From the NCBI GenBank assembly GCA_900538905.1, contig UPZS01000007.1, forward strand, positions 1 through 62,297: 62,297 bases of DNA, given 5' to 3'. Source of the stretch: an uncultured Sutterella sp. Its GTDB lineage: Bacteria > Pseudomonadota > Gammaproteobacteria > Burkholderiales > Burkholderiaceae_F. A program made the translations under genes and the position numbers. Positions 1 through 9,579 of the stretch are shown one piece after another; position 1 is the first letter of the stretch, and each line of letters begins with the position of its first letter. The notes below the pieces were generated by a model. That model made no database searches, had not been told where the DNA came from, and saw nothing but the letters and a program-made list of their open reading frames with translations.

Positions 1-210
1 AAAAATCAACTTCGTTTGAAATCAACGAGTTAAAGCGTCACGATCTGCCTATGCACATTTTGTTTTGGACAGCAATGACTGGATCAAACTTCCGGGATTG
101 GAGATTGCGACGTTTTTTTTGTGTGTGCAAATATTATTTAGCTAGCTATATGACACGGAAAACATTGATCGAAGAGAAATTCTGAAAGTTCAGAAGAAAG
201 GAGATTGGTG

Positions 211-702
211 TTACTCGGGTTTTCTTTCGGCAATAAGTTTTTTCAGAAGTCCGACAAGCAACAGCTGTTCGGCTTGCGTCAAGGTCTCGGAAAAAGCCAG
301 AACTTTGCGGTAGTGTTCCGGAAGCACTGAGGCGAGAACCTGTTCACCCCGAGCGGTGATGCGGACCATCACGGCACGGTGATCCAGCTTGCTGGTACTG
401 CGTTCAACCAGAGGTTGGGCCTCTTTGAGCATGCGGGAGATCATGATGGAGGTGGTTGCATCCGTCACGCCGAGGTGTTGCGCGAGCATGCCGATGGACA
501 TTTCGCCGCCTGCGTCCTTGAGTGTCATCAGAAGGGAAAGCTTGCCTTCCGAAAGACGAGCCGTGTCCTGCAGGGGGCGATAGATTTCTTCGCGTGCGAT
601 ATCGGCGGCACAGGTCAGATGCAACAGAAGATCAACTGCGGACAGATTCTCTTGGCCGACAGTTTGCGGATTGGCGCGCAAAAGACGTTGACGTGGTTTC
701 AT
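211..702 (-). CDS. MarR-family transcriptional regulator
   Basis: About 163 residues, the usual MarR length. The central winged helix-turn-helix is readable: a helix around MLAQHLGVTDATTS followed by a recognition helix and a DHRAVMVRITARGE wing, with helical dimerisation ends. A TTG start at 714 is possible, but ATG 702 fits better because a TATAAT -10 at 729-734 would put the transcript start near 722, leaving a leader of about 20 nt. The gene is divergent from the RarD-like permease and may control it, but the sequence does not show the ligand or the operator. Confidence 0.85.
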   Translation of the reverse strand: MKPRQRLLRANPQTVGQENLSAVDLLLHLTCAADIAREEIYRPLQDTARLSEGKLSLLMTLKDAGGEMSIGMLAQHLGVTDATTSIMISRMLKEAQPLVERSTSKLDHRAVMVRITARGEQVLASVLPEHYRKVLAFSETLTQAEQLLLVGLLKKLIAERKPE

Positions 703-728
703 ATCGTTTCTCAAATTTTTGCCGACTA

Positions 729-734
729 ATTATA
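729..734 (-). promoter_or_regulatory. Candidate -10 box of the MarR gene
   Basis: The minus strand reads TATAAT, a perfect sigma-70 -10 hexamer, about 27 nt upstream of the ATG at 702. No good -35 hexamer was found at 16-18 nt, so this may be a regulated or weak promoter. Confidence 0.4.
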
Positions 735-874
735 GGGATTTTCTTGGAAAGACAGAATCCTCTGCCGAGACTCCATTCGTTTTGGAGAAAGATAGAAGGC
801 ACCTCATTGTCTGTGTAACGCTGATTTCGGGAGCGTTTTGCGGCGTTAGAATCGACGAGCATCGGAAGGAGGCG

Positions 875-1801
875 ATGGTGAAGCTCTCAGACTCGACTCA
901 GGGTGTGCTTTATGCGGCTGCCGCCTACGTATGGTGGGGATTCCTGCCTTTGTTTTGGGCGATCTTTGATCCGGTCGGTAACGGCTGGGAGGTGATCGCG
1001 CATCGCATCTTTTGGACGGGCGTACTGTTAGCTGTTTGGATTGCCTTTGTTCTCGGCTTTACCCGGTTCGTCACCTTTGTGAAGGCGATCTGGCAGTCGC
1101 GTCGGCAAACAGTTCTGCTTTTGTGTGCGGCCGTGGTCTCGGCTCTGAATTTCTGGGTCAATGTGGCGGGCGTCATCACCGGGCACGTGGTGGAGCTCGG
1201 AATCGGTACGTTTTTGACTCCGCTTCTGACCATTGCTTTGGGTATTGTATTTTTCCATGAGCGGCCGCCTTTGCTCACGTGGATTGCCATAGCGGCAGCG
1301 TTGGTCGGCGTGGCGGTCATGATTGTTCAGTTCGGCCGCTTTCCTTTCTATGCATTGATGGTTTCATCGACTTGGGCGGCCTACGGGGCACTGAAAAAAG
1401 CCTTGATGGTTGACGCCGTTTTGTCGCTTGCCGTTGAAACATTCCTGATGATGCCGCTGGCTGTCGGCTATGTCGCTTATTTGACGGCAATGGGAGCCTC
1501 ACATTTTTCGCCGACGGCCGATCCCGGGCTTGCCGCGGCCTTTGTTGCAACCGGCGTGATGGCGGCTGTTCCTCTGGTGGCTTTTACGATCGGTGCCATG
1601 CGCTTGTCGTTGAGCGTTTTGGGTTTTATCCAGTATCTGGCGCCGATTCTTATCGTGGCGCTCGGCGTTTTCGTCTTCGGCGAGCCGTTCGGAACCAGAG
1701 AGATCCTTCCGCTTTCCTTCATTTGGCTTGGCATCGCGGTCTTTTTGGCTGGCCAGGTTCGCGAACACAAAAACTCTTCACAATTGCATGCGCGTTCTTA
1801 A
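875..1801 (+). CDS. rarD: RarD-like EamA/DMT-family permease
   Basis: An inner-membrane protein of 308 residues with about ten hydrophobic helices in two EamA halves. The N-terminal pattern GVLYAAAAYVWWGFLPLFW is characteristic of RarD proteins. The open frame runs back to 719, but an AAGGAGG at 866-872 supports initiation at ATG 875 or the adjacent GTG 878. The 52 extra upstream residues have no membrane-protein character. RarD was named for chloramphenicol sensitivity, but its substrate is not settled. The gene is divergent from a MarR regulator. Confidence 0.85.
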   Translation: MVKLSDSTQGVLYAAAAYVWWGFLPLFWAIFDPVGNGWEVIAHRIFWTGVLLAVWIAFVLGFTRFVTFVKAIWQSRRQTVLLLCAAVVSALNFWVNVAGVITGHVVELGIGTFLTPLLTIALGIVFFHERPPLLTWIAIAAALVGVAVMIVQFGRFPFYALMVSSTWAAYGALKKALMVDAVLSLAVETFLMMPLAVGYVAYLTAMGASHFSPTADPGLAAAFVATGVMAAVPLVAFTIGAMRLSLSVLGFIQYLAPILIVALGVFVFGEPFGTREILPLSFIWLGIAVFLAGQVREHKNSSQLHARS

Positions 1802-1893
1802 GGTGCGCGAATGGTTAGATGCGCCATAATCAACGCAAGTCTTTGCAATCGGCAAAGATGCAGTGACCCAGTGGACTGAAAGGAGTTCTACCC

Positions 1894-2478
1894 ATGACCA
1901 AACTCACTCGTCGCAGCGCTCTCGGCCTGGCTGCAGCCGCATTGGCGTTGAGTACCACGGCGGCTCAGGCAAAGCCCGCCAAAGTTCCCGAAGGCTGGGA
2001 CGGCAAGAAGATGTATGAAACGATGACCAAAGACGGTGTGGGTTTCCGCTCGCCGACGCCGGCAAGCGTCAAGAAGACGGCGCACGTCTTTTTTGACACA
2101 CAGTGCCCGGACTGCATCCGTCTGATGGATCGCATCATGCCGTTGCAGGATCGCATCGCCGTGGTCTACTACCCGATCGCGTTGCTCAACCCGCATTGCG
2201 AACCGCAGGGTGCGTTAATTCTCGGCTCCAAGGATCCGTACGCGATGCTCATCAAGCATCACGAACATTTCCGTGACAAGGATTTCCGTGGCCTTCGCTA
2301 TGAGGGTGCTGATCTGCCGTACGAACTGCGCAACAAGGTGTGGATCAACACCAAGCTGCACCGCCGCTGTGGCTGCCGTGCTGTGCCCTACGGCGTGTAT
2401 CTCAATTCCAAGGGCGAATACGTGCCGTTTGATGAAAACCTGACCACGGACGAACTGGCCAAGATTTTCGAACTCTAA
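1894..2478 (+). CDS. Exported thioredoxin-fold protein, DsbC/DsbG-like
   Basis: 194 residues. The N-terminus TRRSALGLAAAALALS with an alanine-rich cleavage region (AQA) looks like a Tat-type signal peptide. A CPDC active site near residues 70-73 and a later cis-Pro loop (AVPYGVY) mark a thioredoxin fold. A CGC pair near residues 166-168 adds further thiols. The likely role is a periplasmic thiol-disulfide oxidoreductase or isomerase, perhaps for cytochrome or metalloprotein maturation. It lacks an obvious DsbC dimerisation domain, so it is a short DsbG/DsbC relative rather than a clear orthologue. Confidence 0.75.
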   Translation: MTKLTRRSALGLAAAALALSTTAAQAKPAKVPEGWDGKKMYETMTKDGVGFRSPTPASVKKTAHVFFDTQCPDCIRLMDRIMPLQDRIAVVYYPIALLNPHCEPQGALILGSKDPYAMLIKHHEHFRDKDFRGLRYEGADLPYELRNKVWINTKLHRRCGCRAVPYGVYLNSKGEYVPFDENLTTDELAKIFEL

Positions 2479-2570
2479 ACGCGGTTCTTTTGTGAGCCCA
2501 ACGTAAGCGGCGCGTGTCAGGCAAAAAGGCATTGCGCCGCTTGTGCTTTCCAGAAAACCAAGGATTTGAA

Positions 2571-2954
2571 ATGCGTCTGCGTGCTTTGATTGCTTTGGTG
2601 CTTTCCGTTTTTCTCGGATTTATGGCTGCCGTCAACGCTTATGCGGCCGACAAGCGTTTTTACGACGAGCAGGGACGTTATCAGGGCAAAGTGGATGACA
2701 GTGGTCGGTTCTACGACAGGCAGGGACGCTATCAAGGCAAAGTGGACGACAATGGCCGGTTCTACGACAGGCAAGGACGCTACCAGGGCAAACAGGATGC
2801 CAATGGTCGGTACTACGACAGACAGGGACGCTACCAAGGCAAACAGGATGCCAACGGCCGTTACTACGACAGACAGGGGCGTTATCAAGGCAAACGTGAC
2901 GCAAACGGCCGTTTTTACGATAGACAGGGACGTTACCAAGGTCGAGAACAATAA
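2571..2954 (+). CDS. Small secreted protein of six 17-residue tandem repeats
   Basis: 127 residues. The start at 2571 is chosen because AAGGA lies 6 nt upstream and the first 26 residues form a classic Sec signal ending AYA-AD. The mature protein is almost entirely six repeats (residues 29-127) with consensus RFYDRQGRYQGKxDxNG. The last copy ends after 14 residues. The Gly/Tyr/Asp/Arg pattern resembles short beta-propeller or beta-flower-type repeats in secreted proteins, but that is inference. No function can be named. The charged, aromatic repeats suggest a periplasmic or surface binding protein. Confidence 0.8.
   Translation: MRLRALIALVLSVFLGFMAAVNAYAADKRFYDEQGRYQGKVDDSGRFYDRQGRYQGKVDDNGRFYDRQGRYQGKQDANGRYYDRQGRYQGKQDANGRYYDRQGRYQGKRDANGRFYDRQGRYQGREQ
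2655..2951 (+). repeat. 51-bp coding tandem repeat, about 5.8 copies
   Basis: Five full 51-bp units and a 42-bp partial unit encode the 17-residue repeats of the secreted protein. Copies differ mostly at synonymous positions and at one or two variable residues (V/Q/R and D/A in the loop). This indicates duplication followed by selection on the protein, and the copy number could change by slippage or recombination. Confidence 0.9.
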
Positions 2955-2967
2955 TCGGCAGCATTAA

Positions 2968-3456
2968 TTAATCGCCGACTTTTTCCGTTTCCGACCATTC
3001 GCTGTAGGGTCTCTCGGATAAGGCCGAGTTGTAGTAGCGTGTGAGGTGCGTGACCTCCCGGCCGATCCAGTGCGGCAATTCCACGGTTTCGTTTTCAGAG
3101 GTCAATTCCACTTCAGCAAGCACTAAACCTTCGTTTTCACCGAAGAAACGGTCGACCTCCCAGATCTTGCCCGCATACGCAACCTTGGTGCGGGTCTTTT
3201 CAATGAGCGGCTTGAGCGCCAGCGTATCGAGCAAGACGGCCGCTTCATCGGTCGGAATGGCGTACTCGAACTCCGTGCGTACGGCGCCCTTATTACGGCC
3301 CTTGATCGTGAGATAAGCCTTGTCGCCCTTGATGCGTACGCGAACCGTGCGCTCAATGTCGCGCGACAGATACCCTTGACGGACCAGTTGGGGTGTTCCG
3401 AGCCGTTGCCATTCGTCGGATGTCACTAAAAATTTGCGTTCGATTTCCAAAGCCAT
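2968..3456 (-). CDS. CYTH-domain protein, probable inorganic triphosphatase
   Basis: 162 residues, a single-domain CYTH protein. The N-terminal EIERKFLV is the ExExK signature. It is followed by alternating basic and acidic beta-strands (RVRIKGDKAYLTIKG, WEVDRFFGENEGLVLAEVEL), as in triphosphate tunnel enzymes. The predicted role is hydrolysis of tripolyphosphate or a related triphosphate with Mg. It follows sbcC by 9 bp on the same strand, so it is probably co-transcribed, although no functional link to SbcCD is known. Confidence 0.88.
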   Translation of the reverse strand: MALEIERKFLVTSDEWQRLGTPQLVRQGYLSRDIERTVRVRIKGDKAYLTIKGRNKGAVRTEFEYAIPTDEAAVLLDTLALKPLIEKTRTKVAYAGKIWEVDRFFGENEGLVLAEVELTSENETVELPHWIGREVTHLTRYYNSALSERPYSEWSETEKVGD

Positions 3457-3465
3457 TTTTCTGTC

Positions 3466-6400
3466 CTACTTTTTCTGTTCTTCCAAACGCTCGACGCCGG
3501 GTCCAGAGAGCTCGCTGCGGCCGCCCGAAACGGGGGTGACGTCAATCAGGGTGGTGATGCGTTCGCGCACTTCACCCACGTGCGAAATGATGCCGATCAT
3601 CTTGCCCTCGCTTTGAAGCGCCGCGAGCGCATTCATGGCGTCTTCGAGCGTATCGGGGTCGAGCGATCCGAAACCTTCGTCCAAAAAGAGCGACTCGACG
3701 CGAACATTGCGGCTTGCCATTTCGGATAGGCCCAGAGCGAGCGATAGGCTCACCAAGAAGGATTCGCCGCCCGACAGGTTGTCGGCACTGCGCTCCACGC
3801 CGCCTTGAAAGGCGTCAATCACGTTGAGTTTCAGGGGTTCAACGGCGTCTTTTTTGAGGATGTAGCGCTGAGAAATTTTGGACAAAGCACGGTTGGCGTG
3901 ATGCAGCAGCGTTTCAAACGTCATCGACTGCACAAAAGTGCGGTAAGGTTTGCCGTCGGCCGAGCCGATCAGCGCATTGAGTCTTGACCACAGCGCGAGC
4001 GTTTTTTCCTGAGCTTTGATCGGGTCGAGTTTCTCGGCAAGCCGTTGTTTCTGCGCGTCGTCCGTTTCGATGAGCCCCTGCAGGCGCCCCTTTTCGGCGG
4101 TGAGGGTATTCATCGATTCGCGAAGAGATTCGATTTCGCCGACAAGAGACGCCAGTTCAATCGTTGGCTCAATCTTGGAAGCGAGCTGCGTGAGCCTTTC
4201 TTCGGCTTGCCGAGCGGTTTTGGCAAGTTCCTCGCACCGGGCATCCAGTCGGGCGTACGTTTGCTGCCGGGCGTCGATTTCTTCGGCGGTAAGCAGCGCG
4301 GCTTCCCAGAGGGAATCTTCGGCAAAGCCCGCGGCGGTGCGCTCATGCGTCCAGACCGACAAGGCGGTTTGTAGGAAAATCGAGTCTGCCGCAGTCTGTT
4401 TCTCGGCCGCTTCCAGTTGTCCCTTTGTGACACTGACAAGTTCTTTGAGACGTTGAGCTTCGACAGTCCGCTTTTCGGTGAGCGCGAGCGCTGCGTCACG
4501 CCGGTTTTTGAGGGCGGCTTCTTCGGACTCGGGCGATTTGTCACCGAAAAGGGCTGTACGCTCAGCTTGTTTGAGGGAACGTTTGTTTTCCAGTGAAGCG
4601 ATGACCGTTGACAATTCCACGCACTTGGCGTCGAAGGCGTCCTGTTGGCGGCGCTGCTCCTGCACCGTTGTTTTTAAGACGGCGATTTGTTGCCCGATTG
4701 TTGCCAAGCGCGTGCGTTTTGTCTGGAACGTGTCGACTTCCGTTTGCAGTTTCGTGCTCCACGCCTTGGCTTGCGCTGCTGTTGCAGGAACTTTGATCAG
4801 TCCCGCACAGACGCGGGCCAGCCCGCCTTGGGCCGCGAGCAATTGCGCGGCAGCCTGTATGTTTTCGTTCTGAGCACTTTGCAAAGTGGCTTGTGCTTGC
4901 GTGCGTTTGGCTTCACAGGTTTTGACCGCCTGAGATTGCGTCTCGAATTGCGCTTTAGCTAGATCCAACGATGAGATAAGGTTATTGCGTTCGTCATCAA
5001 GCGAAGCGAGTTTCTTGATTTTTTCGGTGAGCGCCCCTGCTTTCTCCCTAGTTTCTTCATAGGCTGCACGGATATCCGCAGGGGTTGTGACGGAAACTGA
5101 CCATTGGCCAGCCAGAGACTCAATCGCTTGCAGTTCTTGCAGGAAGACTTTTTTCAGTTCCTCGAGCGCTTGCTGCTCGGCTTTGATCGAACCGTCGAGT
5201 TTGGCGAGCTCTTTAGCAAAAACGGTGACGGATTTTTGCGCGTCTTTCCAGTCTTTTTTGGTGCGATCGAGTTTTTGCGAGTCGTCTGACAGGATCGAGG
5301 GACGGCTTTCGGCATACGGATGATGCACGGCACCGCACAATGGGCACGGCGAGCCGTCAACGAGTTTGGCTCGCTCGTCGCTGAGGCGTTCCACTAAAGA
5401 GCGCATGGCAGCGGTCTGTTCAAGCGCTTCCACGGTGTCGGCAAGAGAATCAGTCAGCTTGACCTGTGTTTCATAGCGTTCTTTGGCGACAGTCCAGTCT
5501 GCCTGCAATTTGCCCAACAGTTCCTTTTTGTTGTCTATTTGGCGGGATTTTTCAGCTTTTTTAGCCAATTGCTGCAAAAGCTGGTTGAGCGCCGCAGTCC
5601 GAGCGTCGGTTTGAGTCTTGAGCTGCGTCCACTCCTGCAGGGTTTTGCCGGCGGCACATTCGGTGCGGGCGATTTCAACCGCAGAGAGTTTCTCCTGTAA
5701 CGAGTGGATTTTGGCCTGAGCGGGTGCCAATGCCAGTTGAGCGTCTTGAGTCGCTTGAACGGCAACGGCGAGTTCGGCCTCGGCCTGTTGTTGCGCTTTT
5801 TCGCGCTTGCTGCGGTTAGTGTCGGCGTCCGCAAATTGAGTCAGAGCCGTGAAAATCTCGGCTTGTTTGGCAAAAAGACGCGCAGCACGGGAATCGGGGG
5901 CAGTGTCGGCTTCCAGTTTTACAGCTTCCTCCGACAACGTTTGAATTTCAGAGGTTGCCGCCTGCGTTTTAGCCAGACTTTGTTTTAAAAGTGCTTCCTC
6001 GTGTGTCTTTTCGGCGACTTTTTCAGAGATGCGCTTGGTGTGTTCGGCAATGGCCGTATCGTGCGCTCGCACCGCCTGCGTAACAGGCAGCAGTGCCTCA
6101 TATGCTTTGGCGAGATCAACGGAAGCAATGCGGGCTTCCTGCAAAAGGCTTTGGGCGTTGCCGGCCTCTTTGTCGGCTGCCGCAAGTGCGCCGGTGAGTT
6201 TTTCACACTGTTGACGAGCGCTTTGAACACGCAACTGAGCCTCGTACAGCGCCGTGTGCGTCGGCTTGATCTTGAGCGCACGGCGAGCCACTTCCGTTGC
6301 ATGGCGTTCGCGTCGCAGTTCTTCGATGGTTGCTTTGACCGAAGTGAGTTCTTTTTGCGAAGCCTCCAGTGTTTCAGAGGTCGCATCGCGTTCCCGCACG

Positions 6401-7158
6401 AGGTCTCGGACTGCTTCCTTGGCTTTGACGGTATCTTCAAGTGCGGCGCATTTTGCTTTGACTTCGCAGAGCGCAGAAAGCGTTTGCTGACGCTCGGTGT
6501 CGGCCATCACGCCGACGCCGCCCGCTTCCGATTTGAGGTGCTCGAGAGCGGTGTTCTCGCTTTTATACCGTTCATAGACGGCTTGCGAGATTCGCGAATA
6601 GATTTCGGTGCCGGTGATGGCTTCGAGCGCGTTGGAGCGTTCGTCTTCCTTGGCTTTCAGAAAAACCGAGAAGTTGCCCTGCGCCAGAAGCGCCGAGCGC
6701 GTGAACTGATGGAAGGTCAGGCCGGTGATTTCTTCAATGAGTTCGGCAAAGCGCTTCTTGTATTTGGCTTCCAGAATGTCCCAGTCGCTTCGCTCGTTGT
6801 TCCAACGGCTAAGCTCAATGCTTGATCCCTGCAAACGACCGTCGGCGCGGCTGCGAGCGCGGCGCTGCGAATAGAGCGCTCGATAGCGAACACCTTTGGC
6901 GAGAAAGGTGACTTCGCTTTCCATGATTCCCGTGCCGCGGGTCATCGCTTCGTTGGCGTTGCCCGTGAGTTCGCCCAGGCGGGGTGTGCTGCCGTAAAGC
7001 GCAATGCAGATGGCATCCAGAAGCGACGACTTGCCCGCGCCGGTGGGGCCGCAGATGGCAAAAAGGCCGCCTGCGGCATACGCGGGATCTTCAAAGTTGA
7101 TCGACCAGTTGCCTTTGAGCGAATTGATGTTTTGAACGCGTACTTTGAGGATTCTCAT
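3466..7158 (-). CDS. sbcC: SbcC, ATPase subunit of the SbcCD nuclease
   Basis: 1230 residues, an SMC-like Rad50 family protein. Walker A (GPTGAGKSS) is at residues 37-45. Long heptad-rich coiled coils flank a zinc-hook CPLC at residues 605-608, almost exactly mid-protein. The C-terminal head has the signature LSGGESF and Walker B SLFLDEGFGSLD. With SbcD it forms an ATP-dependent nuclease that opens hairpins and processes DNA ends. The gene overlaps sbcD by 4 bp (7155-7158), indicating translational coupling. Length and motifs suggest an intact enzyme. Confidence 0.97.
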   Translation of the reverse strand: MRILKVRVQNINSLKGNWSINFEDPAYAAGGLFAICGPTGAGKSSLLDAICIALYGSTPRLGELTGNANEAMTRGTGIMESEVTFLAKGVRYRALYSQRRARSRADGRLQGSSIELSRWNNERSDWDILEAKYKKRFAELIEEITGLTFHQFTRSALLAQGNFSVFLKAKEDERSNALEAITGTEIYSRISQAVYERYKSENTALEHLKSEAGGVGVMADTERQQTLSALCEVKAKCAALEDTVKAKEAVRDLVRERDATSETLEASQKELTSVKATIEELRRERHATEVARRALKIKPTHTALYEAQLRVQSARQQCEKLTGALAAADKEAGNAQSLLQEARIASVDLAKAYEALLPVTQAVRAHDTAIAEHTKRISEKVAEKTHEEALLKQSLAKTQAATSEIQTLSEEAVKLEADTAPDSRAARLFAKQAEIFTALTQFADADTNRSKREKAQQQAEAELAVAVQATQDAQLALAPAQAKIHSLQEKLSAVEIARTECAAGKTLQEWTQLKTQTDARTAALNQLLQQLAKKAEKSRQIDNKKELLGKLQADWTVAKERYETQVKLTDSLADTVEALEQTAAMRSLVERLSDERAKLVDGSPCPLCGAVHHPYAESRPSILSDDSQKLDRTKKDWKDAQKSVTVFAKELAKLDGSIKAEQQALEELKKVFLQELQAIESLAGQWSVSVTTPADIRAAYEETREKAGALTEKIKKLASLDDERNNLISSLDLAKAQFETQSQAVKTCEAKRTQAQATLQSAQNENIQAAAQLLAAQGGLARVCAGLIKVPATAAQAKAWSTKLQTEVDTFQTKRTRLATIGQQIAVLKTTVQEQRRQQDAFDAKCVELSTVIASLENKRSLKQAERTALFGDKSPESEEAALKNRRDAALALTEKRTVEAQRLKELVSVTKGQLEAAEKQTAADSIFLQTALSVWTHERTAAGFAEDSLWEAALLTAEEIDARQQTYARLDARCEELAKTARQAEERLTQLASKIEPTIELASLVGEIESLRESMNTLTAEKGRLQGLIETDDAQKQRLAEKLDPIKAQEKTLALWSRLNALIGSADGKPYRTFVQSMTFETLLHHANRALSKISQRYILKKDAVEPLKLNVIDAFQGGVERSADNLSGGESFLVSLSLALGLSEMASRNVRVESLFLDEGFGSLDPDTLEDAMNALAALQSEGKMIGIISHVGEVRERITTLIDVTPVSGGRSELSGPGVERLEEQKK

Positions 7159-8387
7159 TGCGGTTCTCCTTCCTTGCGCACGACCGCGAGAATCTCGGAG
7201 TAGGCGTCAGTGAGTTCTTTTTTGAGTTCTTCGGAAAATTCTGTGCCGCAGGCTTGTTGCTTTTGCAGGCAAAGCTCAAACATTTTTTCTGGCGAGATCG
7301 CTTCGACGTCGCTGACAACATCGTCGACGGAAAGCTGCGCGGCGGCAACCGTGAGGCTTACCACACGCACCAATGTGACGGTGCTGTTTTGCACAATGTC
7401 GCGGCACTTGGCGGCAAGATCCGGTGCAAAGGTACCTTCCGTGTGCAGCACCTCGCAGAGGACCGGACGGCCGGTCGCAACGAGCGTACTGAGTTCTTCG
7501 GTGACTGCCGTTTCGTTGCCTGTGATCTGCACCAGCGTGTCAAAAGCGGGCACTTCCAGCGTGCGAACGGTACAGGCTTTGCCCTGCGTTTCCATGATGC
7601 AGACGCTTTTTGAGGCTTTGCGTTCGGAAAAGTCCAGCGCAATGGGACTGCCGCAATAGCGGCGCGTCTCGTTTCCGGCCAGACGCTGGGCTTTGTGCAG
7701 GTGCCCCAATGCCAGATAGTTGATTTCGGGCGGAAAGGCCGCGGCGGGAATCAGGCCGAGAGAACCGATATAGAGGTTGCGCTCTTCGTCGCTCGGGTCG
7801 CCGTCGGCGGCAAAGAGGTGCCCGGTGGCAATGTATGGGATGTCGTTTTCACCGCGCAATTCGAGCGCAGTTTGTGTCACACGGCGATAGTGCTCTGCCG
7901 TTGCCGAGCGAATCTTTTCTTCTTTGTCCTGCTGTGTTTCGTTTTCGGTGCTTGTGCGCAGATCACGTTCGCGTAGATAGGGTACGGCCGCAACGACTGC
8001 CAGAGGTGTTCCGGCCGCATCGCGCAACAGCACGACTTCGTCGGACGGATCGGCCGTCGCCTGACCGATAACGGTGATGTTGAGCGCTTCAAGAAGTGTG
8101 TCGGGGGCGTTCAAAAGTGAAGGCGAGTCGTGATTGCCTCCGGTGACGATCACGTGGCGGCAGTCGGTGGAAGTGGCCACGGAAGCTAGAAACCGGTAGT
8201 AAGCCCGCTGCATACGGTGCGAGGGGGTGGCGTTGTCGAAAACGTCGCCTGCGATGATCAGGCAGTCGATTGTCTCGGTGCGGATTGTTTCGGTGAGCCA
8301 AGTGAGAAATTTCTCAAAGGTCTCGTCTCGGTTGACGCCGTATAGACTGCGTCCGAGATGCAGGTCGGAAGTGTGAAGAAAGCGCAT
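7155..8387 (-). CDS. sbcD: SbcD, nuclease subunit of SbcCD
   Basis: 410 residues from ATG 8387, which begins MRFLHTSDLHLG as SbcD proteins do. The longer open frame to 8516 encodes an atypical extension. Calcineurin-like phosphoesterase motifs are visible in order: HTSDLHLGR, IIAGDVFDNATP, VTGGNHDSP, and a downstream GHLH segment (LALGHLHKAQ). These bind the two Mn ions of the Mre11-type nuclease site. The gene is directly upstream of and overlapping sbcC. Confidence 0.96.
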   Translation of the reverse strand: MRFLHTSDLHLGRSLYGVNRDETFEKFLTWLTETIRTETIDCLIIAGDVFDNATPSHRMQRAYYRFLASVATSTDCRHVIVTGGNHDSPSLLNAPDTLLEALNITVIGQATADPSDEVVLLRDAAGTPLAVVAAVPYLRERDLRTSTENETQQDKEEKIRSATAEHYRRVTQTALELRGENDIPYIATGHLFAADGDPSDEERNLYIGSLGLIPAAAFPPEINYLALGHLHKAQRLAGNETRRYCGSPIALDFSERKASKSVCIMETQGKACTVRTLEVPAFDTLVQITGNETAVTEELSTLVATGRPVLCEVLHTEGTFAPDLAAKCRDIVQNSTVTLVRVVSLTVAAAQLSVDDVVSDVEAISPEKMFELCLQKQQACGTEFSEELKKELTDAYSEILAVVRKEGEPQ

Positions 8388-8460
8388 GAAAGTCAATAAG
8401 CCGGTCAACAATGGCAATAGTGCACTATAGCCGTCTGCTGCCGGACTCGCGATTTTTTTC

Positions 8461-9579
8461 TTAACGCAGTTCCTGCCACCAGGGACCGGTGTCGCGCGCC
8501 GGGTTGTCCAACGCAACGATTTGTCCGATCAGCGGCGTGGAAAGCGCAATGCCAAGCGATTGCGCGTTGGCAAGCGCCGCTTCCAAAGGAGCCTTCCAAG
8601 TGTGACGGCTCAAGTCGAACTTGGCGTTGTGGCACGGCATGACAAAGCGGGGACGCAGTTCGGAAACAGCCGCTTTCCAGGCGGGTGGCATCAAGTGAAT
8701 TCCGGCCCAGTCGGTGTTGTACTGGCCGTCCTCGACGATGGCAAAGTCAATGCGTCGAAAGTCCGTGGCGATTTGGCGGAAATGGCGTCCGTAACCGCCG
8801 TCGCCCGAGAGGTACAGCGTCACCCCGTCGAGATCCATCACAAAGCCCGCCCACAGTGTTGTATTGCGCTCGAGCGTTCGACCCGAGAAATGTTGGCTCG
8901 GCACGCAGGTGAGCGATCCTTTGTGCGGAAGAGCGATTTTTTCGCCCCAGTCCATTTCCGTAATGCGCTCGGCTTCCCATCCCCAGTATTCGAGATGGGC
9001 TCCCACGCCGAGTGGGCAGACGACATGCGCCGTGCGATTCTTCAGGTCACGCATCGTGAGCATGTCCAGATGGTCGTAATGGTCGTGCGTGAGAATGAGG
9101 AGATCCAACGCCGGAATGTCGCGCGGCTGATAGAGGTCGGCTCCTGCGAAAGGCTTGAAAAAGCTACCCAACGGGAAACAGGCGTGCAAAGCGGGGTCTA
9201 CGGCAATCGCAAGACCGGCAAGCTTTAGGTAAAAGCCTGAGTGTCCGAACCAAACCATCTGCCCGTCGGCGAGCGTAGTGAGATCGGTTTTGATCGAAGG
9301 AATGCGCTCAAGCGGCCGACGCCCTGTCTTGTCTTCGGTGAGAAACCGTAGCATCCCTGAAGAGCGTTCCCGATCGATCGGATCGATGACCGGCGTGAGG
9401 TTGTGAAACGTGCCGTTGCTGAAATTGGGCGACGCCTGCATGCGCTCCAAGCGCGCTCCGGTCGGTTTGGAGCCCAGCGCGGAAAACGCTTGCGTGCTTT
9501 CCTGTACAGTAGCGCACAAGGGACCGGCGGCGGCAGCGGCCAGAAAAGCGACAGAAGTCAAAACGGTACGGCGTTGCAT
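8461..9579 (-). CDS. Exported metallo-beta-lactamase-fold hydrolase, NAPE-PLD/UlaG-like
   Basis: 372 residues from ATG 9579. The N-terminus MQRRTVLTSVAFLAAAAAGPL resembles a Tat or Sec signal. The metal motif THDHYDHLD is at residues 164-172, with later ligands in SGDGGYG and MPCHNAKFDLSRH. The spacing is typical of the beta-lactamase superfamily subgroup that includes NAPE-hydrolysing phospholipase D and YfnA/RomA-like proteins. The substrate is unknown, possibly a phospholipid or phosphodiester. It lies 73 bp upstream of sbcD on the same strand and could be the first gene of that transcription unit. Confidence 0.8.
   Translation of the reverse strand: MQRRTVLTSVAFLAAAAAGPLCATVQESTQAFSALGSKPTGARLERMQASPNFSNGTFHNLTPVIDPIDRERSSGMLRFLTEDKTGRRPLERIPSIKTDLTTLADGQMVWFGHSGFYLKLAGLAIAVDPALHACFPLGSFFKPFAGADLYQPRDIPALDLLILTHDHYDHLDMLTMRDLKNRTAHVVCPLGVGAHLEYWGWEAERITEMDWGEKIALPHKGSLTCVPSQHFSGRTLERNTTLWAGFVMDLDGVTLYLSGDGGYGRHFRQIATDFRRIDFAIVEDGQYNTDWAGIHLMPPAWKAAVSELRPRFVMPCHNAKFDLSRHTWKAPLEAALANAQSLGIALSTPLIGQIVALDNPARDTGPWWQELR

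Noticed and set aside
1..210. Possible element at the left edge
   Set aside because: AT-rich sequence with no gene, stem or repeat that could be supported; the context is cut by the window edge.
719..874. Upstream extension of the RarD-like gene
   Set aside because: The 52 extra residues are charged and unlike a membrane-protein start, and AAGGAGG lies just before ATG 875.
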